From contig NZ_JBHTCM010000010.1 of the NCBI RefSeq assembly GCF_042665545.1, positions 248,001 to 312,000 of the forward strand: a stretch of DNA of 64,000 bases, read 5' to 3'. Position 1 is the first letter of the stretch. Every line of letters begins with the position of its first letter. Under the pieces are notes generated by a model that saw only the letters and a program-made list of their open reading frames with translations, was not told the origin of the DNA and did no database searches. Below, one piece after another: positions 48,127 through 56,478 of the stretch. The DNA is from Rhodocista pekingensis. Its GTDB lineage: Bacteria; Pseudomonadota; Alphaproteobacteria; Azospirillales; Azospirillaceae. The translations under genes were made by a program, and so were the position numbers.

Positions 48127-49050
48127 TCAGGCCGCGGCGAACGCCGCCGCCACCTCTTCCGTCGTCGGCATGGCGGTGCCGGTGCCGACGCGGGTGACGG
48201 CGATGCTGGCCGCCACGTTGGCATAGCGCATGGCATCGGGCAGCGCGTCCCCCGCCGCCAGCCGGGCGGCCAGCGCGCCGACGAAGCAGTCGCCGGCGCC
48301 GGTGGTGTCCACCGCCTTCACCGGCCGGCCGGGCACCAGCACCTCCCCGCCCGCCGCCACGGCCACCGCGCCGCGGGCGCCCAGCGTGGCGACGACGGTC
48401 TGGCCATCGCGGCGGAGCAGCCGGCGGGCGGCGTCCGCCACCTGCGCCACGGGCGCGTCGGCGGCGACCGAGGTGCCGGCGAAGTGGCCCAGCTCCGTCT
48501 CGTTCACCACCAGGATGTCGGTGTCCAGCCAGAGGTCGGCCGGGGCGTCGTCCAGGGCCGGGGCGGCGTTCAGCACCGTGCGGGCGCCCGCGACGCGGCC
48601 GCGACGGAAGAAGGCGGCGATGGTGGCGCGCGGAATCTCGAACTGGCTGACCAGCACGTCGCCGGGCGCGATCGCCACCGCCGCCACGTCCTCGGGCGAG
48701 GTCTCGCCGTTCGCGGCGGGGATGACGACGATGTAGTTCTCCGCCGTGCCGTCCACGAAGATGATGGCGTTGGCCGTCGGCTGCGTCGCGCTGCGGACGA
48801 TGCGGCCGGTGTCGATGCCCTTCTCCTGGAAGAACGCCACCACCTGATCGCCGAAGGCGTCGCGCCCCAGCCGCCCGACGAAGGCGACCTCGCCGCCGAG
48901 CTGCGCCGCCGCCACCGCCTGATTCAGGCCCTTGCCGCCGGGCATGAAGGCCACGGTGTCGCCGTTCACCGTCTCACCGGCGCGCGGGGCGCGCTTCATG
49001 GTGGACAGGATGTCGATGTTCATGCTGCCGGCGATGACGATGCGCGCCAT
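48127..49050 (-). CDS. rbsK: Ribokinase
   Basis: A 307-residue PfkB-family sugar kinase. ARIVIAGSMNIDILSTMKRA and GGKGLNQAVAAAQLGGEVAF (PfkB signature 1), VLNAAPAL, DILVVNETELGHFAGT and VDTTGAGDCFVGALAARLAA (signature 2, catalytic Asp254). The NATE-like NETE and the substrate Asp in IDIL fit ribokinase; deoxyribokinase is possible. No ribose transporter is next to it; rbsK is followed by the POT transporter gene, so the supply of ribose may come from nucleoside breakdown. GGGGAGC precedes ATG 49050. Divergent from pepN. Confidence 0.9.
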   Translation of the reverse strand: MARIVIAGSMNIDILSTMKRAPRAGETVNGDTVAFMPGGKGLNQAVAAAQLGGEVAFVGRLGRDAFGDQVVAFFQEKGIDTGRIVRSATQPTANAIIFVDGTAENYIVVIPAANGETSPEDVAAVAIAPGDVLVSQFEIPRATIAAFFRRGRVAGARTVLNAAPALDDAPADLWLDTDILVVNETELGHFAGTSVAADAPVAQVADAARRLLRRDGQTVVATLGARGAVAVAAGGEVLVPGRPVKAVDTTGAGDCFVGALAARLAAGDALPDAMRYANVAASIAVTRVGTGTAMPTTEEVAAAFAAA

Positions 49051-49289
49051 GGGTTCCGCTCCCCGACCGTGTGGTTCTTCCGGCCCAACCGGATAGCGCA
49101 AAGGACAGAGCCCGGAAAGGGGCGAGGCCGCCGCGGCGCCGGTCCCCCACCGTTCCACCGGCCGTTTCCCCGTCGGCGTGCCGTGACTTGCCGCGACCCC
49201 TGGCCTATCTTCGGGACAGAGCACAGCCCGTCGTCACGGGCACCGGAACGCAGGCCGGAACCGAAGGCCGGAACGAAAGACCGAGCACC

Positions 49290-51962
49290 ATGGACATCGT
49301 TGGCACCACCCCCACCGCCCCGAAGGCCATCCATCTCAGCGACTACGCCCCGCCCGCGTGGCTGATCGACACGGTCGAGCTGCATGTCGATCTGCGGGAG
49401 GACGTGACGACCGTGACCTCCCGCCTCGCCGTGCGCCGGAACCCGGCCCGCGCCGCCGAGGGGCCGGCGCCGCTGGTGCTGGACGGCGAGGCGATGGAGC
49501 TGGTCAGCGTCACGGTGGACAACCGGCTGCTGCAACCGGCGGACTATGCCGTGACGGCGGAGAGCCTGACCCTGCCGCGGCTGCCCGAGGCGGCGACGGT
49601 GGAGATCGTCACCCGCATCAAGCCGCAGGAGAACACCGCCCTCCAGGGGCTCTACAAGTCCTCCGGCAACTACTGCACCCAGTGCGAGGCCGAGGGCTTC
49701 CGCCGCATCACCTACTTCCTGGACCGGCCCGACGTGATGGCCCGCTACACCGTCACCATCGAGGCGGAGAAGGCGCGCTATCCGGTGCTGCTGTCCAACG
49801 GCAACCTGGTGGACCAGGGCGACCGGCTGGACGGCCGCCACTGGGCGCGCTGGAACGACCCCTGGCCGAAGCCCAGCTACCTGTTCGCCATGGTGGCCGG
49901 CACGCTGGCGCAGGTGGAGGACCGCTTCGTCACCCGCTCCGGCCGCGAGGTCACGCTGCGGATCTTCGTGGAGCCGGGCAATGAGGGCAAGGTCGCCCAC
50001 GCCATGGAGAGCCTGAAGAAGTCCATGAAGTGGGACGAGGACGCCTACGGCCTGGAATACGACCTGGACATCTTCAACATCGTCGCCGTGTCCGACTTCA
50101 ACATGGGCGCGATGGAGAACAAGAGCCTGAACGTCTTCAACACCAAGTACGTGCTCGCCAACCCTGAGACGGCGACGGACACCGACTTCCTGGGCATCGA
50201 GACGGTGGTGGCGCACGAATACTTCCATAACTGGACCGGCAACCGGGTCACCTGCCGCGACTGGTTCCAGCTTTCCCTGAAGGAAGGGCTGACGGTCTTC
50301 CGCGACCAGCAGTTCTCCGCCGACATGAACTCGGCCCCCGTGAAGCGCATCCAGGACGTGACGCGGCTGCGGCAGGTCCAGTTCGCCGAGGATGCCGGCC
50401 CCACGGCGCATCCGGTGCGGCCGGAGAGCTATATCGAGATCAACAACTTCTACACCCCCACCGTCTACGAGAAGGGGGCCGAGGTCCTGCGCATGTACCG
50501 GACCCTGCTGGGGCCGCAGGGCTACCGCAAGGGCATCGACCTCTATTTCCAGCGCCATGACGGGCAGGCGGTGACGACCGACGACTTCCTGGCCGCCATG
50601 CGCGACGCCAACCCGGACGCCGCCGTGGACTGGGCGCAGTTCCAGCTCTGGTACCGGCAGGCCGGCACGCCGGTGGTGGAGGCGGACGGCGCCTACGACG
50701 CCGCGGCCCGCACCTACCGGCTGACGCTGCGGCAGTCGCTGGCCCCGACGCCGGGCCAGCCGGAGAAGGCACCCCTGCTGATCCCGGTCACGCTGGGGCT
50801 GATCGGGCCGGACGGCGCCGACCTGCCGCTGCGGCTGGAGGGGGAGGCCGCCGCGGGCGGCACCACCCGGGTGCTGCACCTGACGGGGGCCAGCCAGAGC
50901 TTCACCTTCGTGGACGTGCCGGCGGCGCCGGTGCCGTCGCTGTTCCGCGGCTTCTCCGCCCCGGTGCGGCTGCGCTTCCCCTACTCCGACGCCGAGCTGA
51001 CCTTCCTGATGGCGAAGGACGGCGACGCCTTCAACCGCTGGGAAGCGGGCCAGACCCTGGCCACCCGCCTCATCCTGGGCATGGTCGCCGAGCGGGCCGC
51101 CGGCCGCGCCATGACCGTGCCGCCGGCCTTCGTGCAGGCCGTCGGCGCCACGCTGGCGCGGGCGCACGAGGACCGCAGCTTCGCCGCCCTGGCCCTGATG
51201 CTGCCCAGCGAGGGCTATCTCGGCCAGTCCATGGAGGTGGTGGACCCCGACGGGCTGCATGAGGCGCGCGAGGCGATCCGGCGGACGGTCGGCGCCAGCC
51301 TGCGGGCGGAACTGCGGCGCCTCTACGGGGAGTGCCGGGAGGACGGCCCCTTCGCCATCACGCCGGAGGCGATGGGCCGGCGGGCGCTGAAGAACGCCTG
51401 CCTGGGCTACCTGATGGCGGCCGGCGATGCCGAGGCCGCGGCCCTCTGCCTGGAGCAGTACCGCAGCGGGTCCGGCATGACCGACGTGCTGGCCGCGCTC
51501 TCCCTGATCGCGGACAGCGACCTGCCGGAGCGGCAGGCGTGCCTGGAGGCCTTCGCCGCCAAGTGGCAGGGCGAGCCGCTGGTGATGGACAAGTGGTTCA
51601 CGGTGCAGGCCCTGTCCGGCCGGCCGGACACGCTGGAGCGGGTGCGCCGGCTGACGGGCCATCCCGCCTTCTCCATCCGCAACCCGAACAAGGTCTATGC
51701 CCTGGTCGGCGGCTTCACGGCCAACCAGGCGCGCTTCCACGCCGCCGACGGGTCCGGCTACGCCTTTCTGGCCGAGCGGGTGCTGGAACTGGACGGGCTG
51801 AACCCGCAGGTCGCCTCGCGCATGGTCAAGGCCTTCGCGCGCTGGCGCAAGTTCGACGCCGGGCGGCAGGCGCATGCCCGCACCCAGCTCGAACGCATCC
51901 AGGCGACGCCGGGCCTGTCGCGGGACGTGTTCGAGATCGTCGAGCGCAGCCTGGACGGCTGA
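49290..51962 (+). CDS. pepN: Aminopeptidase N (M1 family)
   Basis: An 890-residue zinc aminopeptidase of the gammaproteobacterial-type PepN. GAMEN exopeptidase motif at residues 273-277 (NMGAMENKSLNVFNTKY) and zinc site HEYFH (309-313) with Glu332 downstream in KEGLTVFRDQQFS. It starts with YAPPAWLIDTVELHVDLRED and LYKSSGNYCTQCEAEGFRRI as in E. coli PepN, and ends with an Ig-like and helical domain (ERVRRLTGHPAFSIRNPNKV). Full length for the family. It is cytosolic, trimming N-terminal residues of peptides. The macro-domain gene begins 4 bp after its stop. Confidence 0.96.
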   Translation: MDIVGTTPTAPKAIHLSDYAPPAWLIDTVELHVDLREDVTTVTSRLAVRRNPARAAEGPAPLVLDGEAMELVSVTVDNRLLQPADYAVTAESLTLPRLPEAATVEIVTRIKPQENTALQGLYKSSGNYCTQCEAEGFRRITYFLDRPDVMARYTVTIEAEKARYPVLLSNGNLVDQGDRLDGRHWARWNDPWPKPSYLFAMVAGTLAQVEDRFVTRSGREVTLRIFVEPGNEGKVAHAMESLKKSMKWDEDAYGLEYDLDIFNIVAVSDFNMGAMENKSLNVFNTKYVLANPETATDTDFLGIETVVAHEYFHNWTGNRVTCRDWFQLSLKEGLTVFRDQQFSADMNSAPVKRIQDVTRLRQVQFAEDAGPTAHPVRPESYIEINNFYTPTVYEKGAEVLRMYRTLLGPQGYRKGIDLYFQRHDGQAVTTDDFLAAMRDANPDAAVDWAQFQLWYRQAGTPVVEADGAYDAAARTYRLTLRQSLAPTPGQPEKAPLLIPVTLGLIGPDGADLPLRLEGEAAAGGTTRVLHLTGASQSFTFVDVPAAPVPSLFRGFSAPVRLRFPYSDAELTFLMAKDGDAFNRWEAGQTLATRLILGMVAERAAGRAMTVPPAFVQAVGATLARAHEDRSFAALALMLPSEGYLGQSMEVVDPDGLHEAREAIRRTVGASLRAELRRLYGECREDGPFAITPEAMGRRALKNACLGYLMAAGDAEAAALCLEQYRSGSGMTDVLAALSLIADSDLPERQACLEAFAAKWQGEPLVMDKWFTVQALSGRPDTLERVRRLTGHPAFSIRNPNKVYALVGGFTANQARFHAADGSGYAFLAERVLELDGLNPQVASRMVKAFARWRKFDAGRQAHARTQLERIQATPGLSRDVFEIVERSLDG

Positions 51963-51966
51963 GCCG

Positions 51967-52494
51967 GTGACGACACTGCTGGAGGTCGTCGAGGGCGACA
52001 TCACGACGCTCACCCTCGACGCCATCGTCAACGCCGCCAACGACCGGCTGGCCGGCGGCGGCGGCGTGGACGGGGCCATCCACCGGGCGGCCGGCTGGGC
52101 GGAGATGCAGGCGGCGCTGCGGCCCTTCGGCGGCTGCCCGACGGGCGGGGCCGTGATCACCCCCGGCTTCCGCCTGCCGGCCCGCTTCGTGATCCACACC
52201 GTGGGGCCGGTCTGGCGCGGCGGCGGGTCGGGCGAGCCGGACCTGCTGGCCGCCTGCTACCGGCGCTCGCTGGAGCTGGCGGTGGAGCACACGCTCCGCA
52301 GCATCGCCTTCCCCGCCATCTCCACCGGGGTCTACGGCTATCCGGCGCCGCCGGCGGCCCGGCTGGCGGTGGAAACGGTGCGCGGCTTCGTGGCGGCGAA
52401 CGCCGGCCGTCTGGACCGTGTCGTCTTCTGCTGCTTTGGTGCGGAGAGCGCGCGGCTGCACCGCGCCGCGCTGGCCGGAGAGGCGCTGGCGTGA
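51967..52494 (+). CDS. Macro domain protein (O-acetyl-ADP-ribose deacetylase family)
   Basis: A 175-residue single macro domain of the YmdB/MacroD type. ADP-ribose binding blocks: VEGDITTLTLDAIVNAANDR, then LAGGGGVDGAIHRAAGW (the glycine-rich loop with catalytic Asp), FVIHTVGPVWRGGGSGE and IAFPAISTGVYGYPAPPAAR. Such enzymes remove O-acetyl-ADP-ribose or aspartate/glutamate mono-ADP-ribose. GTG 51967 lies 4 bp after the pepN stop and has only weak ribosome-binding sequence, suggesting translation coupled to pepN. No ART-type transferase is nearby. Confidence 0.92.
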   Translation: MTTLLEVVEGDITTLTLDAIVNAANDRLAGGGGVDGAIHRAAGWAEMQAALRPFGGCPTGGAVITPGFRLPARFVIHTVGPVWRGGGSGEPDLLAACYRRSLELAVEHTLRSIAFPAISTGVYGYPAPPAARLAVETVRGFVAANAGRLDRVVFCCFGAESARLHRAALAGEALA

Positions 52495-52542
52495 TCCCCG
52501 GCCGCCACGCATCGGCAGGATGGCGGCGGCCCGGCGGCAGCG

Positions 52543-52911
52543 TCAGTGCGGATCGGTGACGGAAACCACCTTGAAGGGCCGCTGCTCCCCGTCATGCTCG
52601 GTGACGGAGACATAGTCGCCCTGGTTGAAGGTGTGGCGGTCGAACCGGAAGATCGGTTCGTCGTCCTCCGCCTCGACCCCGTCATAGTGGAAGTACCAGG
52701 CCGAACCGCGATGGACGAGGCGGCCGCGCTCGTCCGGGTCCCCGGCCCAGAAGCGGCGGACGAGGCACTGCTCGCGCGCCTCATGCCAGCCGTCCTTGTC
52801 GAGATGCCCGTCGGCCGTCAGCGGGGCCACGAACTCGTAACCGCGGTCGGCCGCACCCTCGGGAAATTCGTGGGTTCGGGCCAGTTCCAGCCGGATCTTC
52901 TTCAGTGCCAT
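52543..52911 (-). CDS. Conserved protein of unknown function
   Basis: A 122-residue soluble protein, no signal peptide: MALKKIRLELARTHEFPEGA, DRGYEFVAPLTADGHLDKDG, REQCLVRRFWAGDPDERGRL, SAWYFHYDGVEAEDDEPIFR and a C-terminal beta region. I recall similar proteins, with the opening LELARTxEFPEGS, across alphaproteobacteria, but know no function; mixed alpha/beta with many aromatic and charged residues. GGAGGACG precedes its ATG (52911). It lies 199 bp after usp on the same strand and is convergent with the macro gene. Confidence 0.8.
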   Translation of the reverse strand: MALKKIRLELARTHEFPEGAADRGYEFVAPLTADGHLDKDGWHEAREQCLVRRFWAGDPDERGRLVHRGSAWYFHYDGVEAEDDEPIFRFDRHTFNQGDYVSVTEHDGEQRPFKVVSVTDPH

Positions 52912-53060
52912 GGGCGTCCTCCTCCCGCACCGTTCCGGTGCGCCGTTCCTCCTGCCCGGGCTTCTTCCGACCCTGGGCCTGTTCCGGCGCGGTCAGCTTC
53001 CGGCGCGGCCAGCCGTGCCGCGCACCCGGACCCGCCGCGCGGCAGGCCGCCCTGCGAAGC

Positions 53061-53086
53061 CGGCCCGGACCGTTCCGTCCGGGCCG
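53061..53086 (-). terminator. Hairpin after the universal stress protein gene
   Basis: CGGCCCGGAC (53061-53070) and GTCCGGGCCG (53077-53086) form a perfect 10-bp stem with a 6-nt loop, 24 bp after the usp stop codon. No T tract. Confidence 0.5.
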
Positions 53087-53110
53087 TGGCACGTCCTCGG
53101 CCGACCGTGC

Positions 53111-53977
53111 TCAGTGGCCCATCAACACCGGAATGGTCGCCTGGTTCAGCACATGCCGGGTGACGCCGCCCAGAATCATCTCGCGCAGGCGCGAATGGCC
53201 GTAGCCGCCCATGACCAGCAGGTCGGACCCGACCTCCGCCGCGGAGCGCAGGAGCGCGGCCCCCACCGGCTCGTGCCCGACCGTGACGGCATAGGGCGCG
53301 CTGTGGATGCCGTGCCACGCCAGCAGCGCCGCCAGCCGGTCGGCATGGGCCGTCGCCGTCTTGCCGGTGCCGGCGGTCAGGATGTGGACATCGTCCGCCG
53401 CGGCCAGCAGGGTCATCGACAGGCCGACGGTGCGGGCCGCCTCGATGCTGCCGTTCCAGGCGACGGCCGGGTGGCTGCCGATGCTGTGCGGCGCCGTCGG
53501 CGGCGCCACCAGGATCGGCTTGCCGCCGGCCATCAGCGCGGCCTCGAACATCAGGATGCCCTGGCTCTCCTCCGTCGTCGTGATGTGCGGGAAGACCACG
53601 AGATCGGAGACGCGGGCGAAGGCGATCACCGTGTCCTCCGGCCGGCCGACCTGCTCGGTCCAGGAGGCGGTGACGCCGCCCGGGCCGGGTCCGTCGGCGG
53701 CGGGCACCGCACCGGCCGCGACGCGGCCGGCCTCGAAGCAGGCGCGCGCGTGGGTCGCGTGCTCCGCCCCTTCCTTACGGGCGATGTCCATCACCTGCTG
53801 CACCAGCGAGCCGGACACGCCCTCGCCCAGCATGGGGACCGCGTCGCGGGGATCGCCGCTGACGAACAGCCCCTGGACGTGCGCCTCGAACCGGCGGGCC
53901 ACGGAGAAGGCGCTGGCGACAGCCGCCTCATCCCCGCCGCAACCGCACAGGACGCACAGGATCTTCTTGAAGGCCAT
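53111..53977 (-). CDS. Universal stress protein, tandem UspA domains
   Basis: A 288-residue cytosolic protein with two UspA folds. The first starts FKKILCVLCGCGGDEAAVAS; its ATP-binding motif is eroded. The second (from about residue 150) has VAWNGSIEAARTVGLSMTLL and the full ATP site GSDLLVMGGYGHSRLREMIL-GGVTRHVL with G-x2-G-x9-G-(T/S). Such tandem Usps are typical of oxygen-limited alphaproteobacteria. A TTGACG-TG-CGTCAA dyad, the form bound by FNR/FixK proteins, is 68-81 bp upstream of the start. It is followed by a conserved protein of unknown function and preceded by the kinase fusion. Confidence 0.9.
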   Translation of the reverse strand: MAFKKILCVLCGCGGDEAAVASAFSVARRFEAHVQGLFVSGDPRDAVPMLGEGVSGSLVQQVMDIARKEGAEHATHARACFEAGRVAAGAVPAADGPGPGGVTASWTEQVGRPEDTVIAFARVSDLVVFPHITTTEESQGILMFEAALMAGGKPILVAPPTAPHSIGSHPAVAWNGSIEAARTVGLSMTLLAAADDVHILTAGTGKTATAHADRLAALLAWHGIHSAPYAVTVGHEPVGAALLRSAAEVGSDLLVMGGYGHSRLREMILGGVTRHVLNQATIPVLMGH

Positions 53978-54044
53978 GGCCCCTTACCCCTTCGTTCCGG
54001 ACGGAACCGTCAGCGGACGGTAGGATGCCCCCCCGCCCCCCTCA

Positions 54045-54058
54045 TTGACGTGCGTCAA
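54045..54058. promoter_or_regulatory. FNR/FixK-type dyad upstream of usp
   Basis: TTGAC-GTGC-GTCAA at 54045-54058 (TTGACGTGCGTCAA). It has the TTGAN-N4-NTCAA architecture of the Crp/Fnr family (FNR, FixK, Dnr). Its centre is 74 bp upstream of the usp ATG, a position that would put it near -41 of a start about 33 bp before the gene. It also lies 31 bp after the stop of the kinase-fusion gene. Confidence 0.6.
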
Positions 54059-54088
54059 TAGCGGGACAGGCCGGGGGCGCGGCGGGTA

Positions 54089-55639
54089 TCAGGCGACGAT
54101 TAGCCGCCGCGCGATGGCGGCGACATCCGCCGGCGGGCCGCTGGCCGGGATGATCTCCCAGCGCATCTCCCCCAGATCGTAGGCGCTCTGGCGGCGCACC
54201 ACGTCGGCGGTCGCGTCGGAGGCGTCGCCCGATCGGTCGCCCACGCGGGCGATCTGCGTCTCCTGGTCCGCCACCAGCCAGAGCCCGGCGAAGGGCTGGC
54301 CGGCGGCGCGGGCGATGGCCTCGATGGCGGCGCGCTGCTCCGCCCGGGCGTAGACGGCATCGCAGATGACGGCGTGCCGGCTTTCCAGCGCCAGCCCGGC
54401 GCGACCGGCGATCTCGGCATAGACGCGGCCGGTCACCGCCTCGCTGTAGCTTTCCGGCGGCAGCCGGGTGCGCTCGTCCACGCCCAGCAGGCGCTTGCGC
54501 AGCCCGTCGCTGCGCAGGATCACGGCGCCGGGCGCCGGCCCGATCTCCGGCGCCAGCCAGCGCGCCAGGGTGGACTTGCCGGTGCCCGAGAGGCCGCCGA
54601 TGGCGACCAGCCGCGGCGCCGGGGGGGCGAGGACCTGCAAGGCCAGGGTCAGATGCGCCGCGGCGTCGGCCCGCATCGCCTCGGCCTCCGCCGGCTCCCG
54701 CTGCGCCGCCGCGGCGCTGGCGCCGGTATGGGCGCGGATGCCGGCCCGGAGCGCCAGGAACAGCGGCAGCAGCGCCAGCCCGGCGAGATCGCCCGACAGC
54801 TCCAGATAGCGGTTGAACAGCACGTTCGCCAGCGGCCGCAGCCGGCGGTGCTCCAGATCCATCAGCAGGAAGGCGAGATCGTAGAGAACGTCCGTGACCG
54901 CCAGGGCCTCATCGAACTCCAGACAGTCGAAGGGCACCGGATGACCCTGCCAGAGAACGATGTTCCGCAGATGCAGGTCGCCGTGGCAGTGGCGCACATA
55001 GCCGGCGTCGCGCCGGCGGTCGAGCTGGGCGCCGTGGCGTTCCAGCTCCTGCCCGAACAGATGGTCCAGGAGGCGGACGCGGGAGGCGGCGAACAGATCG
55101 GGGAAGCGGCGCAGTTCCGCCAGCACGCCGGCGACGAGATCGGCCATGGTCGCCGCCCCGCCCAGGTCGGTGCGGGGCTCCGCCTCCTCATGGAAGCCGG
55201 CGATGGTCTCGGCCAGTTCCCGCATCAGCGCAGGCGTCAGGGCCTGGCGCGCGGCCATGCGGTCGAACAGGTCCTCGTCGCGGAAGCGGCGCATCTCCAC
55301 GACCCAGTCCACCGGCTCCCCCTGCCCCGCCGCCGGGTCCAGGGTCAGCCCGCCGTCGGGCCTGCGCAGCAGGGGGACGCTGCGGAGATAGAGGTCCGGC
55401 GCCGTGCGCCTGTTCAGCGCCAGCTCCGCCGCGCAGGCGGCACGCCGGCGCTCCAGCGTGGAAAAGTCGAGATAGGGCAGCCGGACGGCGCGCTTCAGCT
55501 TCCAGGCCCGGTCGCCGGCCATGAAGACGATGGCGCCATGCGTGTCGATCCGCTCCACCGGCTGGCCGCCGTGGGTTGCCGGATCGCCGAGAAAGGCGAT
55601 CACGTCCGCCTGCGCCGTGGTCGGGGTAGCCGCATCCAT
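54089..55639 (-). CDS. Fused aminoglycoside-phosphotransferase-like/P-loop kinase protein
   Basis: A 516-residue two-domain protein. N-terminal half: an APH/choline-kinase fold with WKLKRAVRLPYLDFSTLERR (nucleotide lysine region) and catalytic HGDLHLRNIVLW (His219-Gly-Asp221) and FDCLEFDEAL (Brenner/metal-binding Asp). C-terminal half: P-loop IGGLSGTGKSTLARWLA (Lys355) of the AAA/gluconate-kinase type, RSDGLRKRLLGVDERTRLPP and a Thr/Asp-rich lid (DRSGDASDATADVVRRQ). Such fusions occur with Usp genes in anaerobic or dormancy clusters; substrates are unknown. ATG 55639 has only a weak ribosome binding site. It is on the same strand as usp, 111 bp upstream. Confidence 0.88.
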   Translation of the reverse strand: MDAATPTTAQADVIAFLGDPATHGGQPVERIDTHGAIVFMAGDRAWKLKRAVRLPYLDFSTLERRRAACAAELALNRRTAPDLYLRSVPLLRRPDGGLTLDPAAGQGEPVDWVVEMRRFRDEDLFDRMAARQALTPALMRELAETIAGFHEEAEPRTDLGGAATMADLVAGVLAELRRFPDLFAASRVRLLDHLFGQELERHGAQLDRRRDAGYVRHCHGDLHLRNIVLWQGHPVPFDCLEFDEALAVTDVLYDLAFLLMDLEHRRLRPLANVLFNRYLELSGDLAGLALLPLFLALRAGIRAHTGASAAAAQREPAEAEAMRADAAAHLTLALQVLAPPAPRLVAIGGLSGTGKSTLARWLAPEIGPAPGAVILRSDGLRKRLLGVDERTRLPPESYSEAVTGRVYAEIAGRAGLALESRHAVICDAVYARAEQRAAIEAIARAAGQPFAGLWLVADQETQIARVGDRSGDASDATADVVRRQSAYDLGEMRWEIIPASGPPADVAAIARRLIVA

Positions 55640-55869
55640 GACCACCGACCATAGCGAATCCAGATGACATTTCGAGTGCCTTGAGCGCGCGAAGAGGACG
55701 CACATGCGGACAGCACCATCTGCGCTGTCCGCCCGTGACCGGGGTAGCCCGCCCCGGTCCGCCGCACCGCGCGCCCGTCCCCGGGCGGACGGGCGAGTCA
55801 CCGGACGGCAACACCCCGTCGGGAAAGGCAGATCTGCCGCGTTCAAGGGAGCATTGACCTTGCGGTGCG

Positions 55870-56466
55870 ATGATCGTTCCGGAATCAATCCGGTCCGCCG
55901 TTGTGCTCTGCGCGTTGGGGGTAATCTTGGTCCGCCGTCCCTTGTCAGCCCTGCTCGGTCTCGTCGGGCTGGCCTTCGTGTCCGGAACAGCTCTGGCCGA
56001 AGACCGCGCGCAGCCCGACCTGTTCAGTCTGGGCGCCGGCAAGTTCGACGTGGACGACAACCAGCCGCGCAACGAGGCCGCCGACTTCCGCCTGGAATAC
56101 CGGTTCGGCTCGGCGCTGCTGGAAGCCGGCGACTGGCTGACCGTGCGCCCCTGGGTCGGCGCGGAGGTGACGTCGGATGGCGGTGTCTACGGCGGCGGCG
56201 GGTTGCTGCTGGACATCCCCATCGGGCCGTTGAACCTGACCCCCAGCTTCGGCGCTGGCCTGCACTATGACGGCAACGGCAAGCAGCTCGGCTCGGTGCT
56301 GGAATTCCGCTCCCAGGCCGAACTGTCCTACCGCTTCGAGAACGACAGCCGCCTGGGTATCGCCTACGGCCACATCTCCAACGGCGGCATCACGGAAGCC
56401 AATCCGGGCTCCGAGATCCTGACCGTCTACTGGCACTTCCCGTCGTCCTGGCTGTTCGGCAACTGA
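55870..56466 (+). CDS. pagL: Lipid A 3-O-deacylase PagL family
   Basis: PagL is an outer-membrane beta-barrel that removes the 3-O acyl chain of lipid A. The 198-residue protein ends with the diagnostic catalytic region: His168-Ile-Ser170 in AYGHISNGGITEANPGSE and Glu182, spaced exactly as His126-Ser128-Glu140 of Pseudomonas PagL. Alternating strands with aromatic ends (LTPSFGAGLHYDGNGKQLGS, TVYWHFPSSWLFGN) fit an 8-strand barrel, and the C-terminal residue is Asn rather than Phe. The start is uncertain: ATG 55870 has little upstream signal; TTG 55927 would give a classic signal peptide MVRRPLSALLGLVGLAFVSG. It is convergent with the EAL-like gene, 12 bp apart. Confidence 0.87.
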   Translation: MIVPESIRSAVVLCALGVILVRRPLSALLGLVGLAFVSGTALAEDRAQPDLFSLGAGKFDVDDNQPRNEAADFRLEYRFGSALLEAGDWLTVRPWVGAEVTSDGGVYGGGGLLLDIPIGPLNLTPSFGAGLHYDGNGKQLGSVLEFRSQAELSYRFENDSRLGIAYGHISNGGITEANPGSEILTVYWHFPSSWLFGN

Positions 56467-56478
56467 ACCGGCAGCCCC

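Noticed and set aside
49020..52199. A 1059-codon minus-strand frame over pepN
   Set aside because: Antisense to pepN, whose HEYFH and GAMEN motifs are intact; the frame has no domain-like sequence.
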